A stretch of 38,933 nt of DNA, taken from Prochlorococcus sp. AG-409-B13. GTDB taxonomy: Bacteria > Cyanobacteriota > Cyanobacteriia > PCC-6307 > Cyanobiaceae. The notes beneath the pieces are model-generated. The model did not search any database. It saw only the letters and a list, made by a program, of their open reading frames with translations, and was not told the DNA's origin. Each line of letters opens with the position of its first letter. Position 1 is the first letter of the stretch. The DNA is taken from positions 1-38,933 of the forward strand of contig QCJM01000012.1 in assembly GCA_003216035.1 (NCBI GenBank), read 5' to 3'. Below, piece after piece: positions 21,001-27,634 of the stretch. Both the position numbers and the translations under genes were made by a program.

Positions 21001-22634
21001 AAGGTGCAAAGCCAGGAGAAGGCGGTCAACTACCAGGACCGAAAGTCGATCCTTATATAGCCAAACTTCGAAACAGTAAACCTGGGGTTGCATTGATCTC
21101 TCCACCCCCTCATCACGACATATATTCAATTGAAGATTTAGCTCAACTAATTCATGATCTTCATCAAGTTCACCCTGCTGCAAAAGTCAGTGTCAAACTT
21201 GTAGCTGAAATCGGCATTGGCACTATTGCCGCAGGTGTAGCTAAAGCCAATGCGGACATAATTCAAATTTCAGGGCATGACGGAGGGACTGGAGCCTCAC
21301 CCTTAAGTTCAATAAAACATGCTGGTAGCCCTTGGGAGCTTGGCCTAACCGAAGTTCATCGTTCACTACTTGAAAACGGCTTACGTGACCGAGTCTTACT
21401 GCGTACAGATGGTGGATTAAAAACTGGCTGGGATGTCGTCATAGCAGCATTACTGGGAGCCGAAGAATACGGTTTCGGTTCTATAGCCATGATCGCCGAA
21501 GGTTGCATTATGGCTCGGGTATGTCATACCAATAAATGTCCTGTAGGAGTTGCGACCCAACAAGAAGCATTGCGCAAAAGATTCCCAGGTCTTCCAGAAC
21601 ATGTCGTCAACTTCTTTCACTTCGTTGCAGAGGAAGTAAGGCAATTAATGAGCATTCTAGGCGTAGCTCGGCTAGAAGACCTGATAGGGCGTACAGATTT
21701 ACTCAAACCCAGAGATCTCAAACTTGCAAAAACACATGCAATTGATCTTTCTTGTCTTCTTACACCTATCCCTGCCGCAAAAAATAGGCATTGGCTTTCA
21801 CATAATGTTCAGGCCCACAGCAATGGAACAGTTCTAGATGACAAGTTATTAGCCAATCAACAGCTTTTGTTTGCCATAAATAATCATGAAAAGGTAAACC
21901 TTAAACATTTAATTAACAACACTGATCGGAGTGTCAATGCTCGCATTGCAGGCGAAGTAGCTGCAAAATATGGCAACAAAGGCTTTAAAGGTCAACTAAA
22001 TCTCACTTTTGAAGGTTCCGCAGGACAAAGTTTCAGTGCTTTCATCATTAAAGGAATGAATATTCTGCTAATTGGCGATGCAAATGATTACGTAGGGAAA
22101 GGTATCAATGGTGGGCGAATAACAATTGTTCCTCAAACTAGAACAAAAAATACATGTAGCCAGGTGATCATTGGGAACACTTGTCTATATGGCGCCACTG
22201 GCGGAGAGCTATTTGCCCTTGGTTGCGCTGGCGAGCGTTTCGCTGTGCGCAATAGCGGTGCAAATACTGTTATAGAAGGTGCAGGAGATCACTGCTGCGA
22301 ATATATGACTGGGGGTATAGCAGTTGTTCTTGGCTCTATTGGCCGTAATATTGGAGCAGGAATGACTGGTGGCCTAGCCTTTTTTCTTGATAGCGAGCAA
22401 AAAGTTGCCGAAAGAGTAAACAACGAGATTGTCGAAATACACGATCTTTCAACTTCCAAGCAAGAAGATATTCTCAAGCCACTATTAGAATCTTATTTAA
22501 CTCATACAAACAGTCCAACAGCAACTAAAATCCTTTCAGACTGGGATAACATGAAAAAACACTTTAAGGTAATTGTTCCCCCCAGCGAAAAAGAAAGAGT
22601 TGGATTATTGCCAGGAAAGAAGTTAGCCTGCTAG
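18042..22634 (+). CDS. gltB: Ferredoxin-dependent glutamate synthase (Fd-GOGAT)
   Basis: This 1530-residue enzyme makes two glutamates from 2-oxoglutarate and glutamine using reduced ferredoxin; with glutamine synthetase it is the route of ammonium assimilation. The catalytic Cys30 (ERDACGVGF) becomes the N-terminus after removal of a short propeptide and is the nucleophile of the class II glutaminase domain. The FMN/synthase domain contains NSGEGGEDPARF, GAKPGEGGQLPGPKV and SGHDGGTGASP. The [3Fe-4S] cysteines are Cys1155, Cys1161 and Cys1166 (CIMARVCHTNKC). A C-terminal beta-helix has repeated Gly-rich turns. Length and the cyanobacterial context favour the ferredoxin form (also called glsF). 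The start may be ATG 18042 or 18051. Confidence 0.96.
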   Translation: MKFMSVPPSPDWPYSDSSSPSAISGERDACGVGFLAQIEGKESNWLLKQALRGLSCMEHRGGCGGDSDSGDGAGLLCDIPWTFLKTVWEESKTTPNANSGLGMLFMPQEIQRRKEAKLFCEEEAKILGLTSVAWREVPVNTTVLGPLAKDTAPVIEQWLVKGNEQGKALEALLFRLRRRIGTRARNAWGEKSIDLYIASLSCSTVVYKGMVRSEILAAFYEDLQDARFEISFAVYHRRFSTNTLPRWPLAQPMRLLGHNGEINTLLGNLNWARATEVNLHEAWGDAAQDLKPVINPSFSDSANLDATLELLVRSGRPITDSLLMLVPEAFSNQPELKSQPEIQAFYKYSACTQEAWDGPALLVFADGSCVGATLDRNGLRPARYCITNDGFVVMGSETGVVQLEESQIIEKGRLGPGQMLAVDFEKGRLLRNWDVKKEVARRYPYSKWIKENQKQLVNQAWEKQPQLSNIDLLQLQTAFGFSAEDFDLIITAMAGEAKEPTFCMGDDIPLAVLSDKPHLLYDYFKQRFAQVTNPPIDPLREKLVMSLEMHLGKRRTPLIPDPKTASVIHIKTPILNEAELSSLMQLGLGAKKLSTLFPVNQRSDGLKQGLDKLCAEAEQAILNGNEILVLSDKGVSASNSYIPPLLAIGAVHHHLLNKGLRLNASLIMETAQCWSTHHLACLIGYGASAVCPWLTWETTRHWWQHPKTQKMIQSGKIAAITSNKAQENLKKALEDGLRKILSKIGISLIASYHGSQIFEAIGIGADVIDLAFKGTTSRIAGLSIKELARETFIFHSKAFPELDRTKLEFMGFVQYRNSGEFHLNNPEISKALHSAVKAGPGYDHFSTYQTLIENRPSTSLRDLLTFLPALKPLPLDQVESAENICKRFCTGGMSLGALSREAHEVLAIAMNRIGGKSNSGEGGEDPARFKIIDDVDINKTSETLPTIKGLQNGDTACSAIKQIASGRFGVTPEYLRSAKQLEIKVAQGAKPGEGGQLPGPKVDPYIAKLRNSKPGVALISPPPHHDIYSIEDLAQLIHDLHQVHPAAKVSVKLVAEIGIGTIAAGVAKANADIIQISGHDGGTGASPLSSIKHAGSPWELGLTEVHRSLLENGLRDRVLLRTDGGLKTGWDVVIAALLGAEEYGFGSIAMIAEGCIMARVCHTNKCPVGVATQQEALRKRFPGLPEHVVNFFHFVAEEVRQLMSILGVARLEDLIGRTDLLKPRDLKLAKTHAIDLSCLLTPIPAAKNRHWLSHNVQAHSNGTVLDDKLLANQQLLFAINNHEKVNLKHLINNTDRSVNARIAGEVAAKYGNKGFKGQLNLTFEGSAGQSFSAFIIKGMNILLIGDANDYVGKGINGGRITIVPQTRTKNTCSQVIIGNTCLYGATGGELFALGCAGERFAVRNSGANTVIEGAGDHCCEYMTGGIAVVLGSIGRNIGAGMTGGLAFFLDSEQKVAERVNNEIVEIHDLSTSKQEDILKPLLESYLTHTNSPTATKILSDWDNMKKHFKVIVPPSEKERVGLLPGKKLAC

Positions 22635-22637
22635 GCA

Positions 22638-22946
22638 ATGCCTTGGTTCATCAAAACTGAAGTTTTCAGTTCAGAGACTCTAACTCTATCGCCTAAAAAG
22701 CGTAAATTATATATCAATATGCATAAAGAATGGGTGCTAAAACTAAAGAATAACGGAATAAATATATCTAGTGGATTCTTAGTTAATTCAGAAGGCATCC
22801 CAGGAGGAGGTGGACTATTAATACTGCAAGCCGACTCATTCCAATCAGCAAAAGCAATAATTGAAACAGATCCCATGATCCTTGCCGGGCTAGTAAGTTG
22901 GGAGTTACAAGAATGGATTCCTGTAATAGGTGAGCCCTTAAAATAA
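22638..22946 (+). CDS. YciI-like protein
   Basis: A 102-residue protein resembling the YCII family, a dimeric alpha-beta ferredoxin-like fold. Features are MPWFIKTEVF at the start, the helix RKLYINMHKEWVLKLKNNG, SSGFLVNSEGIPGGGGLLIL and the closing DPMILAGLVSWELQEW. The family typically carries a conserved His (here likely in MHKEW) and Asp (ETDPM); a few members are dehydrochlorinase-like but most have no known substrate. It starts three bases after the gltB stop, so it is surely cotranscribed. It ends two bases from the convergent lipA. A link to nitrogen metabolism is only suggested by position. Confidence 0.75.
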   Translation: MPWFIKTEVFSSETLTLSPKKRKLYINMHKEWVLKLKNNGINISSGFLVNSEGIPGGGGLLILQADSFQSAKAIIETDPMILAGLVSWELQEWIPVIGEPLK

Positions 22947-22948
22947 AC

Positions 22949-23818
22949 TCATAATGGATGTTCTCTCATAAGTCTTTGAACCTCACCTGCATGATAGCTA
23001 CTTCTAGTAAGTGGTGAGCTCACAACCTGCAAGAAACCCAACCTAACTTCTCCCTCTTGCTTATAATATTTAAAGAGATCAGGATCAACAAATCGATGAA
23101 CTGGGAGATGTTTTGGTCCAGGTGATAAATATTGTCCAATAGTAAGAATATCTACCTTGTTCATACGTAGATCTGCCATAACTTCTAAAATCTCTGCATC
23201 TGTTTCCCCAAGCCCAACCATCAATCCAGACTTCGTATAAACCTTAGGGGAAAAAGCTTTAACTCTTCGTAAAAGATCTAATGAACGCTGATACATTCCC
23301 TGAGGTCGGACTCTTTTATAGAGACTAGGAACAGTTTCTATATTGTGATTAAGCACATGTGGTTCAGCCTCTAAAACCGTGGATAAAGCACTCCAATCTC
23401 CACAAAAGTCTGGGATCAACAACTCAATAGTGGTCATTGGAGATCGCTGCCTTACCTCATCAATGCAAGTCACAAATTGACTGGCACCCCCATCAGACAA
23501 ATCATCTCTATTAACAGATGTAATAACAACATGACTTAGACCCATGCGGACGACCGCCTCCCCAAGTCGAGCAGGCTCAGTATTGTCCAATGGGCGAGCA
23601 CTCTTATCAAAGTCAATATCGCAGTAAGGACAACTCCTGGTACAACCTGGGCCCATAATCAAAAAGGTTGCCGTTCCACCCGCAAAACATTCACCAATAT
23701 TTGGACAACTGGCCTCCTCGCAGACAGTGTTCAGTTTGAGATCTGCCAAAAGATCAGACACTCCGCCAATTCGTTCATACTGAGGAGCCTTAACACGCAA
23801 CCAAGAGGGCTTAAGCAA
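22949..23818 (-). CDS. lipA: Lipoyl synthase
   Basis: LipA is a radical SAM enzyme that inserts two sulfurs into protein-bound octanoyl groups to form lipoate for 2-oxoacid dehydrogenases and the glycine cleavage system. The 289-residue product has both iron-sulfur sites. Cys33, Cys38 and Cys44 ([12 protein letters not shown]) form the auxiliary sulfur-donor cluster; Cys59, Cys63 and Cys66 (GCTRSCPYC) form the radical SAM cluster. The conserved RSSY near the C-terminus ([10 protein letters not shown]) supplies the Ser ligand. The only usual in-frame start is TTG 23818; an in-frame stop lies a few codons upstream. Confidence 0.95.
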   Translation of the reverse strand: MLKPSWLRVKAPQYERIGGVSDLLADLKLNTVCEEASCPNIGECFAGGTATFLIMGPGCTRSCPYCDIDFDKSARPLDNTEPARLGEAVVRMGLSHVVITSVNRDDLSDGGASQFVTCIDEVRQRSPMTTIELLIPDFCGDWSALSTVLEAEPHVLNHNIETVPSLYKRVRPQGMYQRSLDLLRRVKAFSPKVYTKSGLMVGLGETDAEILEVMADLRMNKVDILTIGQYLSPGPKHLPVHRFVDPDLFKYYKQEGEVRLGFLQVVSSPLTRSSYHAGEVQRLMREHPL

Positions 23819-23900
23819 GACTTTTCTGCTACCAAAGAAACTTTAGAAGTCCACTAGCCAAAAGATTTTCAATCGTCAACATCTTCTAAAGTCTTTAAAT

Positions 23901-23974
23901 CGGGATGTAGCGCAGTTTGGTAGCGCACTTCGTTCGGGACGAAGGGGCCGCAGGTTCAAATCCTGTCATCCCGA
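23901..23974 (+). tRNA. tRNA-Pro (anticodon CGG)
   Basis: A 74-base cloverleaf can be drawn by eye. The acceptor stem CGGGATG (23901-23907) pairs with CATCCCG (23967-23973), with discriminator A at 23974. The D arm is GCGC/GCGC. The anticodon stem CTTCG/CGAAG encloses the loop TTCGGGA, giving anticodon CGG. The T arm is GCAGG, TTCAAAT, CCTGT. The C1-G72 pair is usual for bacterial tRNA-Pro. The 3' CCA is not encoded. It lies opposite and between lipA and cbiG-cobJ. Confidence 0.95.
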
Positions 23975-23998
23975 CTAGTAATTAGTCCCTCAACATTA

Positions 23999-25771
23999 TT
24001 AGTTCTTGCTATATCCCCTAGGAGTCACAAACCACCCATCCTGAACAAAGCTTTGACTATTACCTATAAGCAAAAGAGTAAACATATCAACTTTATTTAC
24101 AGGAAGAGTATCCAAGCTATAAAGCTCAACCTCCTCCTGAGGTCGACCAACTTGACGGGCAAATACAACAGGTGTTGTTAAAGCACGCTGTGACCGCAAT
24201 AACTCCATAGCAGATTTCAATTGCCAATTTCGATCTTGAGATTGGGGGTTATAAAGAGCAATTACAAAATCGCCTTTAATTGCAGCAATCAATCTTTCTT
24301 CGATTTTTTCCCAAGGAGTTAAGCGATTACTAAGGCTTATTACACAAAAATCTTGCATAATTGGAGCCCCAATTCTACTCGAAACCATTTGTATTGCTGA
24401 TATCCCAGGGTGAACCTGAAAATGAGGGCGTTCATTCTTTGGCAAATCCAGCCAAAGCTCTAATGCCAAACCAGCCATGCCATAAATCCCACTATCTCCA
24501 GATGAGACCAAAGCGACCCGGATTCCCTGCATTGCAAGCTGAATAGCTTCAGCGCATCTATCTCTCTCACGCGTCAAATATCCATTAATGCGAACCTGAT
24601 CCTTTCTCCTAAGGGGCTCCAAGAAATCTAAATAAAGGTGATACCCAAGCCAAACAACACTTCTTGAAAGAGCTGAGCGAGCATCATTAGTAATTAAAGC
24701 AAGGTCACCTGGGCCACTCCCAACAAGATGTAACTCGCCCCTATTAGGAGCAAAAGCTTCTGAAGACTCTGCGATTGCAATTGTGAGAGCACCACTTTCT
24801 CCCGATTCTGAATGGAAGATATTTTTCTTCTTAAGCAAAACTCCCTTATCCCCTGATGCCAACAAAGCTGCCGCTTCAGCTACAGATGAAGTACCTACTT
24901 TTAATTCAACATATGCTGAAGGGTTAGGGACTGGAACCTTAGCTAAATCTAAAGCATTAAATAAACGAACTGGCAAGTTTTTCTTCTTTGCATATTCAAC
25001 TAAAGCTGGCTCATCACTTTTCAAATCAATACTTGCAATACCTGCTATAGCCTCCTCAGCCAGACCTATTTTTTTCATCGCAACACTAATAGATCTCTCT
25101 AAAAGGCTCAAGCTTGTATTTCTTTCACAACCAATCCCAAGCCAGATAGTTGCAGGATGCCAACAACATTGATTATTAGTTTTTGAACCAATAAACAACT
25201 TTGGAGAGTCTAGAGCCAGATCACTTTGACGCTGTGCAATGCAATTCAATGCCGCCTCTGAATTTTGCCACAATTTTGATCCCGAAAACTGCTGCAGTGA
25301 AAGTTTTTTCCCTATTGCTTGCTGGCGCATCAACTTAGACCAAGTTGAACTATCCCCCTTTCTTCTCCAACCCCATGCATCTCCAAAACTATCTATAGAC
25401 AACCTGCCTTGTGTATTTGTATCACCAGTTAGTACGGCACGGCCCCCAAGATCTGCAGCCAACTGAATTGCAAGTTCTTCAGCCCCAGCCTTATGCCCCC
25501 CTAAAAGAGGCACAACGTTAAAAGCCTTTGCATCAAGAACTAATACGGCAGGATCATCATCCTTACTTGTCAAAAGAGGCGCGATTAATCGTGTAACAGC
25601 ACCTATTGCCCCGACGATTAAAAACAACCCTTCTTTCTTCCAATGCAGTTTAAGAATCTCTATTGCTGGGCCTATTGATAAATCATTTAGAGAAAGCTCA
25701 AGAGCTGAAGCTGCTCCAGGTGTAAGAGCAAGGTGATCAACAAAATTGCGGCTCTTGAGCCGCTCCATCAA
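23999..25771 (-). CDS. cbiG-cobJ: Fused cobalt-precorrin-5A hydrolase (CbiG) and precorrin-3B C17-methyltransferase (CobJ/CbiH)
   Basis: A 590-residue bifunctional enzyme of corrin-ring synthesis for cobalamin. The N-terminal part matches CbiG: LFLIVGAIGAVTRLIAPLL, DDDPAVLVLD and VVPLLGGHKAGAEELA, then the C-terminal CbiG domain with WLGIGCERNTS. From about residue 350 starts the SAM-dependent tetrapyrrole methylase (ELHLVGSGPGDLAL, VVWLGYHLYLDFL, VALVSSGDSGIYGMAG, ALYNPQS), as in CobJ/CbiH. The first ATG/GTG/TTG start is TTG 25771 (ATG 25768 follows), but the open frame continues upstream for 24 more codons and encodes KRIALGLSASSWPLM, which looks like the missing first strand. The true start may be an unusual ATT or CTG near 25840-25843. 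Confidence 0.9.
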   Translation of the reverse strand: MMERLKSRNFVDHLALTPGAASALELSLNDLSIGPAIEILKLHWKKEGLFLIVGAIGAVTRLIAPLLTSKDDDPAVLVLDAKAFNVVPLLGGHKAGAEELAIQLAADLGGRAVLTGDTNTQGRLSIDSFGDAWGWRRKGDSSTWSKLMRQQAIGKKLSLQQFSGSKLWQNSEAALNCIAQRQSDLALDSPKLFIGSKTNNQCCWHPATIWLGIGCERNTSLSLLERSISVAMKKIGLAEEAIAGIASIDLKSDEPALVEYAKKKNLPVRLFNALDLAKVPVPNPSAYVELKVGTSSVAEAAALLASGDKGVLLKKKNIFHSESGESGALTIAIAESSEAFAPNRGELHLVGSGPGDLALITNDARSALSRSVVWLGYHLYLDFLEPLRRKDQVRINGYLTRERDRCAEAIQLAMQGIRVALVSSGDSGIYGMAGLALELWLDLPKNERPHFQVHPGISAIQMVSSRIGAPIMQDFCVISLSNRLTPWEKIEERLIAAIKGDFVIALYNPQSQDRNWQLKSAMELLRSQRALTTPVVFARQVGRPQEEVELYSLDTLPVNKVDMFTLLLIGNSQSFVQDGWFVTPRGYSKN

Positions 25772-25919
25772 TGGCCAAGAACTCGCAGATAATCCAAGAG
25801 CAATTCTCTTGGGAGCTTTTAATGAGGATGTCTGATTCAGAATGAGATAAAAAAGAAATTGCTAAGCTAGTCTGACTTCAAAATTGATGAAAGAATTAAA
25901 AATATAAAGTTTTGGGATG

Positions 25920-27197
25920 TCACTCAGTGCTTAATCGCTCAGAAGGTTCCTCAATTGAACCAGAAGGCAAGCTCGTTGGTTGATCAAAAGGCTCTACATA
26001 GCCTGAGTCTATAGGTTCATCAGGCTCTTCAATTAATGGTTCATTTTGGACCAAGTCATCTTCAGCCAAAAAAGCCGTATCTATATCCTCTTTAGGTACC
26101 TCAATTAATTCAACAGGCTCACTATGAATTATTAAATCCTTATTTTCTTCAATGGATTGATTAGTTTGTTCAATTTTTTCATCGCCTAAAAGATTAATTT
26201 CCGAGAGTTGAAGATCCTCTCCTAATAATCGAGAAATATTTATGTCATTAAGTCTATCTTGTAGCCAAATTGGCAGGTCCGAATTACTTTTATTCACATT
26301 AATCAGCTGATTATTAAAGTATGGATTAAGAGGCTCACCTAATTCATCAAGAAGTTCAAACTGAACCAAATGAGAACCATTCGGGATTCCCTCAATCCAA
26401 ATAGGCTCCTGTCGGTCCATCAAAAAACTATCTCCATCAATAGTTACTCTTAGACGCCAACGAGCATCTCCTTCCTTTAAACCTTGTAAAGGGGCATTCC
26501 AAATCAATCCATCTATTAATAGTGGTTCACCTTTGTTTAATTCAGATGGACTAACCACTGTCAACCATGGCTCATCCTGTTCTGGTTGAGTCCCATTGAC
26601 CTTTTGCAAGACATGCACTCTGAATTGCAAGCTTGCTCCGTGATCCTTAACCGCCTCTCCCCAAGGGTAAGAAACATATGCAGAAACCCTGTGACTTCCT
26701 GGGCCTATCTCTTTCATAGGGACATGAATCTTGCCATCTTCTTGCCTAGTTACTCGAGCAGGAGGGAGATCATCTACCTGAACAACAACATGTGGCCCTA
26801 TACCTAACTCAGAGTCTTCAGATAATGGCCAATCTTGCAAATTGAGAACTAATTCCCAACTCTCCTGCTTCAAAACACTTTCTGGAAGAGGACTTTCCAA
26901 ACTAATCCGAGGATGAAAATCATCCAACCGATTACGAATTTGCTGCACTGCTCCTGGAGGGGCAACTTCATTCAAATTTCCAGACGGATAATTGGGGGAA
27001 AGTTGCGAGAGGGAAACATTTTCTACAACTTCCTCGACATTAAATGGCCAAGCTGGCATGGCTTGGGCTGAATTACTAATTGAAAGTGTCAAAAAAACAA
27101 TCAGGCATAGCCCTTGCAAGGAGCTCCTAAGCATCAAAAATAAAGAAGAGAGCCGCAAGGAAAATCTCACATGAATTAGCCGGCCCGAATCAAACAT
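25920..27197 (-). CDS. Secreted hypothetical protein upstream of psaA
   Basis: I do not recognise a characterised family. The 425-residue frame has a signal peptide: a hydrophobic stretch in MLRSSLQGLCLIVFLTLSIS and a likely cleavage after SNSAQA. The start may therefore be ATG 27134 (404 residues) rather than 27197. The middle looks like two beta-sandwich modules: SWELVLNLQDWPLSED with SHRVSAYVSYPWGEAVKDHG, and WRLRVTIDGDSFLMDRQEP with GSHLVQFELLDELGEP. The last 120 residues are acidic, rich in Glu, Pro and Asp, and probably disordered. No lipobox is seen. Periplasmic or outer-envelope location is inferred. It is divergent from psaA. Confidence 0.7.
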   Translation of the reverse strand: MFDSGRLIHVRFSLRLSSLFLMLRSSLQGLCLIVFLTLSISNSAQAMPAWPFNVEEVVENVSLSQLSPNYPSGNLNEVAPPGAVQQIRNRLDDFHPRISLESPLPESVLKQESWELVLNLQDWPLSEDSELGIGPHVVVQVDDLPPARVTRQEDGKIHVPMKEIGPGSHRVSAYVSYPWGEAVKDHGASLQFRVHVLQKVNGTQPEQDEPWLTVVSPSELNKGEPLLIDGLIWNAPLQGLKEGDARWRLRVTIDGDSFLMDRQEPIWIEGIPNGSHLVQFELLDELGEPLNPYFNNQLINVNKSNSDLPIWLQDRLNDINISRLLGEDLQLSEINLLGDEKIEQTNQSIEENKDLIIHSEPVELIEVPKEDIDTAFLAEDDLVQNEPLIEEPDEPIDSGYVEPFDQPTSLPSGSIEEPSERLSTE

Positions 27198-27319
27198 GGG
27201 ACGGTATAAATGATTTTAATTCCTGGAACCTACAAGGCTAAGCCAGCAAAGCCTATGCAAAATTATGAATATATAGTTTCTTTGATGTTACTTAGGATGA
27301 CGAAAAGAAACCCATTAGG

Positions 27320-27337
27320 GCTGTAAACATAAGTAAA
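27320..27337 (+). promoter_or_regulatory. Candidate HLR1 (RpaB) box upstream of psaAB
   Basis: GCTGTAAACATAAGTAAA, read on the opposite strand, gives two 8-base units (TTTACTTA, TTTACAGC) separated by two bases. This resembles the HLR1 direct repeat bound by the response regulator RpaB at cyanobacterial photosystem I promoters. The second unit deviates in its last two positions. It sits about 300 bases upstream of the psaA start and just before the leader. Motif match only. Confidence 0.35.
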
Positions 27338-27390
27338 TTAGGCTTGACTTTCTCTCCTCACCGTTCTGAGACCTTAGTTCACCACTGCCG

Positions 27391-27606
27391 ACCCTTTGGA
27401 TAGAACATTTGTTACTTGCGCCGGTAGTAACAGGTTCTCACCTCTATGATTTCCTCAACGGATCCCTAACCGGCCCCGTAGCACTAATGCGAGCCAAGGA
27501 TTTTTCCTTTCCACGCATTAGAGCCAGGAGTCAAAACTACTCACCTGGTAATGCCTCCTGGCCCTCGATAGGCCTTATGTCCTATCCAAAGGGTGGCCCT
27601 CCACCT
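27391..27606 (+). ncRNA. Structured psaA 5' leader (psaA RNA motif candidate)
   Basis: Upstream of psaA is a compact set of complementary segments. A 13-bp perfect closing stem joins ACCCTTTGGATAG (27391-27403) to CTATCCAAAGGGT (27582-27594). Inside lie hairpin A (GTTACT 27411-27416 with AGTAAC 27426-27431, flanked by GAAC/GTTC) and hairpin B (CTAATGCG 27484-27491 with CGCATTAG 27514-27521, with inner AAGGA/TCCTT and a TTTT loop). Two other hairpins compete with the closing stem: GATAGG/CCTATC (27567-27586) and GGTGG-CCCT-CCACC (27592-27605). From memory, a psaA RNA motif was reported by comparative genomics before psaAB in marine Prochlorococcus and Synechococcus; position and multi-hairpin form fit. 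Its function is, to my knowledge, unknown. Confidence 0.65.
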
Positions 27607-27634
27607 CGATACCCATACCTCGAGGAACCTCTCG

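Noticed and set aside
25772-25919. Cobalamin riboswitch before cbiG-cobJ
   Set aside because: The region is too short and shows no B12-box-like sequence.
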